Source: an uncultured Bradyrhizobium sp.
GTDB lineage: Bacteria > Pseudomonadota > Alphaproteobacteria > Rhizobiales > Xanthobacteraceae
Assembly (NCBI RefSeq): GCF_936943645.1
Contig: NZ_CAKZJO010000013.1
Location: 1 to 46,792 of the forward strand
Direction of reading: 5' to 3'
Length of the DNA: 46,792 nucleotides
Position numbers and translations under genes: made by a program. The notes below the pieces were generated by a model that saw only the letters and a program-made list of their open reading frames with translations, had not been told where the DNA came from and ran no database searches. Shown piece by piece: positions 41,422-46,792 of this stretch (position 1 is its first letter; the number at the start of each line of letters is the position of its first letter).

Positions 41422-42704
41422 TGGCACGACCGGTATTCATCATCGACGGCAGCCGGACGCCGTTCCTTAAGGCGCGTTCGGGGCCGGGGCCGTTCACGCC
41501 GGTCGATCTCGCCGTGCAGTGCGGGCGGCCGCTGCTGGCGCGTCAGCCGTTCTCGCCTAACAGCTTCGATCAGGTCATCCTCGGCTGCGTCAACGTGATC
41601 GCGGACGAGATGAACCCGGCCCGCGTCGCCGCGCTCCGGCTCGGCATGGGCGAGGACATGGTCGCCTTCACCGTGCAGATCAATTGCGGCTCGGGTATGC
41701 AGTCGATCGACACCGCCTATCGCTACATCCGCGAAGGCCATGCCGACATGATCCTGGCTGGCGGCACCGAGGCGCTGAGCCACGCGCCGCTGGTCTGGCC
41801 GAATTCGGGTGTGCGCTGGTTCGCAGGCCTTGCCACCGCCAAAGGCGTGGCCGCCAAGCTCGCCGCCGCGTTCAAGCTGCGGCCGCGCGATCTCAAGCCG
41901 ATCATCGGGCTCGAGCGCGGGCTGACCGATCCCGTCACCGATCTGAACATGGGCCAGACCGCCGAGGTCGTCGGCCATCTCTTCGGTATTACCCGCGCGC
42001 AGGCGGACGCCTATGCCGCCGAAAGCCATCGCCGGCTCGCGCATGCGCAAGGCGCGGGCTTTCTCAGGGGTGAGGTCGAGACCGCCTTCGCACGTGACGG
42101 CAAATTCTTCGACCATGACGACGGCGTGCGGCCGGACTCGACGGCCGAGACCCTCGCAAAGCTGAAGCCGGTGTTCGAGCGCCCCTGGGGCCAGGTCACC
42201 GCCGGAAATTCCTCGCAGATCACCGACGGCGCGTCCTGGGTGATCCTGGCCTCCGATGCCGCGGTCGCAAAGCACAAGCTCACGCCGAAAGCCGCGATCG
42301 TGGACAGCCACTGGGCCGCGCTTGATCCCAGCATCATGGGCCTCGGCCCGGTGATGTCGGCAACGCCGCTGCTCCAGCGCAACGGCCTCACCGTCAGGGA
42401 TGTCGAGACCTGGGAGCTGAACGAGGCTTTTGCGACGCAGGTGCTCGGCTGCCTCGCTGCCTGGAACGACGAGAAGTTCTGCCGCGAGATCCTCGGTCTC
42501 GACGGCGCGGCCGGCGGGATCGACCGCGACAAGCTCAATGTCGACGGTGGGGCGATCTCGCTCGGTCATCCCGTCGGCACCTCCGGCAACCGTATCGTGC
42601 TGCATCTCGTCAATGCGATGAAGCGGCTCGGCACGCGGCGGGGTGTGGCCACCGAGTGCATCGGTGGCGGGCTCGGCGGCGCCATGCTGATCGAGGCGGT
42701 GTGA
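41421..42704 (+). CDS. fadA: Acetyl-CoA acyltransferase (3-ketoacyl-CoA thiolase)
   Basis: Last step of beta-oxidation: thiolytic cleavage of 3-ketoacyl-CoA. The protein has 427 residues, similar to the FadI/FadA long form. The nucleophile is C89 in INCGSGMQSID; NEAFA, the GHPVGTSGNRI histidine loop, and the second cysteine in ECIGGGLGGAM are all present. The loop GHPVGTSGNR differs from the usual GHPxGxTGxR by a shift of residues but keeps the histidine. It overlaps fadE by one base and is followed by fadB after 2 nt. Confidence 0.92.
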   Translation: MARPVFIIDGSRTPFLKARSGPGPFTPVDLAVQCGRPLLARQPFSPNSFDQVILGCVNVIADEMNPARVAALRLGMGEDMVAFTVQINCGSGMQSIDTAYRYIREGHADMILAGGTEALSHAPLVWPNSGVRWFAGLATAKGVAAKLAAAFKLRPRDLKPIIGLERGLTDPVTDLNMGQTAEVVGHLFGITRAQADAYAAESHRRLAHAQGAGFLRGEVETAFARDGKFFDHDDGVRPDSTAETLAKLKPVFERPWGQVTAGNSSQITDGASWVILASDAAVAKHKLTPKAAIVDSHWAALDPSIMGLGPVMSATPLLQRNGLTVRDVETWELNEAFATQVLGCLAAWNDEKFCREILGLDGAAGGIDRDKLNVDGGAISLGHPVGTSGNRIVLHLVNAMKRLGTRRGVATECIGGGLGGAMLIEAV

Positions 42705-42706
42705 CC

Positions 42707-44803
42707 ATGGAGTCCAGGATCATGACCGCGCTCGGCGACCGCGTCCTCGAGCTGGGACCCAAGCCGGGGACTGACAGTCCGTACAAGCACTTCAAGCTGA
42801 CGCGCGATGAAGGCGGCGTCGCCTGGCTGCTGTTCGACCGCGCCGATGCAAGCGCCAACACGCTGTCCTCCGACGTGATGGAGGAGTTCGACGCGGTGCT
42901 CGCGGCGATCGAGACCGAGCGTCCGGCCGGCCTCGTGATCCGCTCCGCAAAGCCGTCGGGCTTCATCGCGGGCGCCGACGTCAACGAATTCCGCGGCGTG
43001 TCCGATCCCGACATGGTGGTGACACGTATCCGCGCCGCGCACGCCGTGGTCGATCATCTGGAAGCATTGAAGCTGCCGACGGTCGCGGTGATCCACGGCT
43101 TCTGCCTCGGCGGGGGGCTCGAGGTTGCGCTCGCCTGCCAATCGCGCATTGCGATCGACGGTGCGCGCTTCGGCTTCCCGGAGGTGATGCTCGGCCTGCA
43201 TCCCGGCCTCGGCGGCACCGCGCGATTCACCGCGCTGGTCAATCCCACCCAGTCGATGGCCTTGATGCTGACCGGCCGCACCATCGATGCGCGCCGCGCC
43301 AAGTCGCTTGGCCTCGTCGATGCCGTGACCCAGGAGCGCCACGTCCAGGGCGCGGTGAAGGATGCGCTGTTCGGCCGGCTGAAGCGGGCCCGTCCCGGCC
43401 TCCTGACCCGCGCAGCCAATTTTGGCCCCGTGCGCGGGTTACTGGCAAAACGCATGCGCGCGGAAGCGGCGAAGGCGGCATCCCGCGAGCACTATCCCGC
43501 GCCTTACGCGCTGATCGACCTCTGGGAGACCCATGGCGGCAGCAAGGCCGCGATGCTCAAGGCGGAGCAGGCCTCGTTCGCCAAGCTGATGGTGACGCCG
43601 ACCGCGCAGAACCTGATCCGCGTCTTCTTCCTGCGCGAGCAGATGAAGAAGGCCGCAGGCTCGGGCAATACGATCAAGCACGTCCACGTCATCGGCGCCG
43701 GCGCCATGGGCGGCGACATCGCGGCGTGGGTCGCGGGGCAGGGGCTGCGCGTCTCGCTCGCCGACATGAAGGCGGAGCCGATCGCGGGCGGAATAAAGCG
43801 CGCCGCCGAGCTCTACGGCAAGATCATCCGCAAGCCGACCGACGTCCGCGACGCGCTCGATCGCCTGATCCCGGACATGGACGGGGAGGGCGTCCGCAAT
43901 GCCGATCTCATCATCGAGGCCGTGCCGGAGAGGCTCGAGCTCAAGCAGAAGGTCTATGCCGGCATCGAGCCGCGGATGAAGCCGGGCGCAATCCTTGCGA
44001 CCAACACGTCGAGCATTCCGCTGCAGGATCTGCGAACGACGCTGGCGCGGCCTGGGCGGCTGGTCGGCCTGCACTTCTTCAATCCGGTGTCGCGGCTGCA
44101 ATTGGTCGAGGTCGTCAACCACGACGGCAACGACCAAGAGGTGCTGAAGGAGGCCCTCGCTTTCGTCGGCGCGATCGACCGCCTGCCGCTGTCCGTGAAG
44201 AGCTCGCCGGGCTTCCTCGTCAACCGCGCGCTGACGCCGTACATGCTGGAAGCCATGGTGATGCTGGACGAGAAGATCGACCAGCGCCTGATCGATGCTG
44301 CGGCCGAGCAGTTCGGCATGCCGATGGGGCCGATCGAGCTCGCCGACCAGGTCGGGCTCGATATCTGCCTCGACGTCGGCGACATGCTGCGCACCAAGTT
44401 TGGTGATCTCCTGCCGCCCACACCCGCATGGTTGCGCGACAAAGTCGCCAAGGGCGAGCTTGGCCGCAAGACCGGCAAGGGCTTCTATACCTGGAAGGAC
44501 GGCAAGGCGGAGAAGGCGCCGCTGCCCGAGACCGGGCCGCGCGTCACGGACCAGATGATCGACCGCCTCTCGTTGCCGATGTCCAATGTCTGCGTTGCGT
44601 GCTTGCGCGAGGGCATCGTCGACGATGCCGATGCGGTCGATGGCGCCATGATCTTCGGCACAGGCTATGCACCCTTCCGCGGCGGCCCGTTGAATTATGC
44701 GCGCACGCGCGGCGTGGAGAATGTCGTGTCCACCTTGCGCGGGCTGGCCGAGCGCTTCGGCGGACGTTTCGCGCCCGATCCGGGCTGGGACAGTTTGCAA
44801 TAG
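42707..44803 (+). CDS. fadB: Bifunctional enoyl-CoA hydratase / 3-hydroxyacyl-CoA dehydrogenase
   Basis: Middle steps of beta-oxidation in one protein of 698 residues. The N-terminal crotonase part has GFIAGADVNEF and catalytic E139 (GGGLEVALACQ) and E159 (FGFPEVMLGLHPGLGG). The dehydrogenase part starts with the NAD-binding GAGAMGGD at about 330, followed by NTSSIPL, GLHFFNPVSRLQLVEVV (catalytic histidine) and the C-terminal helical domains with GRKTGKGFYTW. It likely assembles with the thiolase encoded just upstream. The ATG at 42707 is chosen; another lies five codons on. Confidence 0.92.
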   Translation: MESRIMTALGDRVLELGPKPGTDSPYKHFKLTRDEGGVAWLLFDRADASANTLSSDVMEEFDAVLAAIETERPAGLVIRSAKPSGFIAGADVNEFRGVSDPDMVVTRIRAAHAVVDHLEALKLPTVAVIHGFCLGGGLEVALACQSRIAIDGARFGFPEVMLGLHPGLGGTARFTALVNPTQSMALMLTGRTIDARRAKSLGLVDAVTQERHVQGAVKDALFGRLKRARPGLLTRAANFGPVRGLLAKRMRAEAAKAASREHYPAPYALIDLWETHGGSKAAMLKAEQASFAKLMVTPTAQNLIRVFFLREQMKKAAGSGNTIKHVHVIGAGAMGGDIAAWVAGQGLRVSLADMKAEPIAGGIKRAAELYGKIIRKPTDVRDALDRLIPDMDGEGVRNADLIIEAVPERLELKQKVYAGIEPRMKPGAILATNTSSIPLQDLRTTLARPGRLVGLHFFNPVSRLQLVEVVNHDGNDQEVLKEALAFVGAIDRLPLSVKSSPGFLVNRALTPYMLEAMVMLDEKIDQRLIDAAAEQFGMPMGPIELADQVGLDICLDVGDMLRTKFGDLLPPTPAWLRDKVAKGELGRKTGKGFYTWKDGKAEKAPLPETGPRVTDQMIDRLSLPMSNVCVACLREGIVDDADAVDGAMIFGTGYAPFRGGPLNYARTRGVENVVSTLRGLAERFGGRFAPDPGWDSLQ

Positions 44804-44861
44804 GGGGCCGTCGGCAAAAAGATGCTATCATGGGTGGTGGAGCCCGTGGGGAGCATCACCG

Positions 44862-45614
44862 ATGCCGACGATCCCGTTCTTCAAGCACGCGACCCTGCGC
44901 GAGATCGTCATCACGCGGCTGTGCTGCGGGGCCGATGTCGTCGTGATCCTGTGCTGCGCAAGCTATCTCGTCGGGAATTATCCAGCGGTGGGATTGCGCT
45001 GGCCGTGGTTGATCGCGGCGCTGCTGGCCGGATATTTCCTCGCCGACCTTTTTTCGGGGCTGGTGCATTGGGTGGTCGACACCTGGCTCGACGAGGGGAT
45101 GCTCGGCCGCGGCATCGCCATCACGCGCGAGCATCACACCCACCCCAGTCACGTTCTGCTCTACGGATTCCTCGACCAGGCGTCGCTCGGTGCGGCGCCG
45201 AGCGCGGCGGTGGTCGGAGCTGCGGCCGCCGTCACGGCGTTGCTTCCGGCATCCGCGCTCACCTATGCGCTGATGATGGTCTGGTTCGTGATTGCGGCCT
45301 GCATGCTGTTCGGCATGAGCTTTCACAATCTCGCGCACTGGCCGGTCCGCCCGCCGCTCCTGCGCATGGCGCAGCGGCTGCATCTGGTCTGCTCGCCCGA
45401 GCATCATTGGTGTCATCACCGTGACCACACCATCCGTTATTGTGTCATCAACGGATGGGCCAATTATCCGTGCGACCGTCTCCGGCTATGGAGCAGGCTG
45501 GAATGGCTGGTCACGGCAATGACCGGGCGCGCGCCGCGGGCCGACGATGCGGAGTGGCAACGCAAGCTGGGCGACGCCGGAAGCGTCGTCGCCTCGCCTC
45601 GGCCGGTTGGATAG
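44862..45614 (+). CDS. CarF/PEDS1-like lipid desaturase (TMEM189 family)
   Basis: Membrane protein of 250 residues with about four hydrophobic helices and the histidine-rich metal-binding pattern of the CarF/TMEM189 (PEDS1) family: SGLVHW (H69), REHHTHP (H91, H92), FHNLAH (H155, H159) and PEHHWCHH (H181, H182, H185, H186), then the hallmark GWANYPCDRLRLWSRLE. Myxococcus CarF and human PEDS1 make the vinyl-ether bond of plasmalogens from plasmanyl-ethanolamine. Whether this protein does so, or desaturates another lipid, is not known. GGGGAG is 8 nt before the ATG. It follows fadB by 58 nt and could be in the same transcript. Confidence 0.82.
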   Translation: MPTIPFFKHATLREIVITRLCCGADVVVILCCASYLVGNYPAVGLRWPWLIAALLAGYFLADLFSGLVHWVVDTWLDEGMLGRGIAITREHHTHPSHVLLYGFLDQASLGAAPSAAVVGAAAAVTALLPASALTYALMMVWFVIAACMLFGMSFHNLAHWPVRPPLLRMAQRLHLVCSPEHHWCHHRDHTIRYCVINGWANYPCDRLRLWSRLEWLVTAMTGRAPRADDAEWQRKLGDAGSVVASPRPVG

Positions 45615-45693
45615 CGCAAGCGTGCCCGCGTCCATGTTGCGCAAGGGCCTGCGGCTTTGTATCCAGAGCCGACAACCGCGGGAGATCGACGAT

Positions 45694-46122
45694 ATGACCG
45701 ACACGCACGTCCACACCCATGTCAGCGGCCCCGGGCCGAGCGGCGATCTCTGCATCCGCACGCTGGCGATGCCCGCCGACACCAACGCCAATGGGGACAT
45801 CTTCGGTGGCTGGCTGCTGAGCCAGATGGATGTCGGCGGCGGCGTGTTTGCCTCCAAGGTCGCGAAGTCGCGCACCGTGACCGTCGCGATCGAGGCGATG
45901 AATTTTCGCAAAGCGGTCTATGTCGGCGATCTCGTCTCGGTCTACGCCAATCTCGTGCGGGTGGGGCGCACGTCGCTCACCGTACATCTGGAAGCGTGGG
46001 CGCTGCGTCGCGGCGAGGAGCATCCGTTTCTCGTCACCGACGGCAACTTCACCTATGTCTCGATCGACGAGCATGGCCGCCCGCAGGAAGTTCGTTCGAC
46101 CGTCGCGCCCATTGCGACGTAA
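45694..46122 (+). CDS. Acyl-CoA thioesterase, YciA type
   Basis: Hydrolyses acyl-CoA to free acid and CoA. A 142-residue single hotdog domain: LCIRTLAMPADTNANGDIFGGWLLSQMDVGG is the YciA/BFIT core, with the catalytic N and D/E positions, and VAIEAMNFRKAVYVGDLVSVYANLVRVGRTSLTVHLEAW follows. A hexameric cytoplasmic enzyme is expected. GGGAGA precedes the ATG. Its place 80 bp after the desaturase and near the beta-oxidation genes fits a role in acyl-CoA balance, although the genes may not form one operon. Confidence 0.9.
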   Translation: MTDTHVHTHVSGPGPSGDLCIRTLAMPADTNANGDIFGGWLLSQMDVGGGVFASKVAKSRTVTVAIEAMNFRKAVYVGDLVSVYANLVRVGRTSLTVHLEAWALRRGEEHPFLVTDGNFTYVSIDEHGRPQEVRSTVAPIAT

Positions 46123-46355
46123 TCGCGCGCGGCGCTCCGTCCCATCTCACGAAATCTTGCGATCACTGAAACGCGGCGCTGATGGGTCAACGCGTCGCGG
46201 GTTTGCCAAGAACCAGTCAAGAACGGGTCATAAAACGGATGAGGTCCCGGCGTACTGAATTGCACGTCGATTCGGGGTGGAAACCGGTTGATTTGCCCTT
46301 GGGAACCTTTGGGCAGAGATGCCGTTATTTGCCCGCACTGAGGAATCTACGGGCC

Positions 46356-46547
46356 ATGCCGGACAGCTACATCATCGAAGTGAATTCTCAGACCGCGGGC
46401 ATCGTGGTCCGCGGCCACGGGGGCTACTGCTTCTTCGCCTCATCCCACCAGTTCAATCGCCTTGAAGGCCAGCTCTTTCGCAACGCCCGCGAAGCCGAGC
46501 GTGCCGCGCGCAAGTTGGTCAACGGTGATGTGAAGGAGGCGGCGTAA
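46356..46547 (+). CDS. Small uncharacterised protein
   Basis: A 63-residue protein beginning MPDSYIIEVNSQTAGIVVRG. Strand-rich start with a G-H-G-G-Y-C-F-F-A-S segment, then an amphipathic helix (NAREAERAARKLV). It looks like a compact alpha/beta domain, and I do not recognise a family. AGGAA is about 10 nt upstream of the ATG; the frame is open for 58 further codons upstream but that part has low-complexity, non-conserved character. Codon use is like the neighbours. Confidence 0.6.
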   Translation: MPDSYIIEVNSQTAGIVVRGHGGYCFFASSHQFNRLEGQLFRNAREAERAARKLVNGDVKEAA

Positions 46548-46620
46548 AGGCGGGCCGCTCGTCAATTCGACGCGCAAAGCGTGGTCGGAAATTTTTGCAG
46601 CCCTTGATGCCAGCTGCCTT

Positions 46621-46792
46621 CCTTCTCCCCTTGTGGGAGAAGGTGGCATAGGCGGTCTTCAACCGCCGTTCTCGGGAACGCCGAAGCGAAGCTTCGGCTA
46701 TGGCGCCGGATGAGGGTTGCTTCAGCAAGCTCAAATCGTAAGAGGTCGACTCGTTGATGGAGACCCCTCACCCGTCTCGCCGCTCTGCGGCG
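46621..46792. repeat. Palindrome-rich intergenic element at the window end
   Basis: Several stem-loops follow one another: CCTTCTCCC/GGGAGAAGG (46621-46643), GGCGGT/ACCGCC (46651-46667) and GCCGAAGC/GCTTCGGC (46680-46698). Together with the segments CGGATGAGGGTT and CCCCTCACCCG this is the layout of a common dispersed Bradyrhizobium element. It runs to or past the window edge and contains no supported gene. Confidence 0.7.

Overview
The window looks like a piece of chromosome from a Bradyrhizobium-type alphaproteobacterium (Nitrobacteraceae, Hyphomicrobiales). This rests on the high GC content with strong C/G third-position use, the gene families, and the many short palindromic intergenic elements of the kind seen across Bradyrhizobium genomes. 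The genus call is inference; no rRNA or tRNA gene is present to test it. I see no phage, insertion sequence, CRISPR array or conjugative gene. About 40 protein genes are supported.

Layout, left to right. (a) 1-3025: a VanA/VanB-type Rieske oxygenase system with its own GntR/FCD regulator between the two enzyme genes, preceded by two distant GTATAC operator-like sites. (b) 3047-5008: a membrane GGDEF-EAL protein, reverse strand. (c) 5180-8922: a SnoaL-like protein and a divergent TetR regulator sharing a double operator, then a GMC oxidoreductase and an unusual hydroxymethylbilane synthase (hemC-like). (d) 9064-14157: a FixJ/LuxR-type response regulator, hemE, a small DTFPASDP protein, a Cache-PAS-GGDEF cyclase, and an overlapping trhO-slyX pair. 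(e) 14366-20571: a gamma-glutamyltransferase/oxamate-amidohydrolase-like Ntn hydrolase, a PaoABC-type molybdenum hydroxylase operon with a Tat signal on its FeS subunit, and a secreted FKBP isomerase. (f) 20641-24555: CsbD, a cupin, two VOC proteins, and an exported FecR-domain protein paired with an outer-membrane barrel protein.

(g) 24701-28806: a PMT-like glycosyltransferase, a hybrid histidine kinase with two FixL-like PAS domains, and an OmpA-family protein. (h) 29297-32752: a methionine-rich small exported protein, a YcaQ/AlkX-like glycosylase, a DUF2809 membrane protein and an MFS transporter. (i) 33035-38090: an RND efflux adaptor, pump and TetR regulator. (j) 38272-46547: a flavin reductase-like protein, a beta-oxidation operon (fadE-fadA-fadB), a CarF/PEDS1-like lipid desaturase, a YciA-like thioesterase and a small unknown protein.

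Points most worth following: the two FixL-type PAS domains that both keep the haem-ligand histidine and distal arginine; the CarF/PEDS1-like desaturase (a possible plasmalogen enzyme) just after the fatty-acid degradation genes; a divergent HemC; two genes whose ribosome binding sites lie inside strong hairpins abutting the start codon; and several palindromic repeat families, one of which supplies a stop codon.
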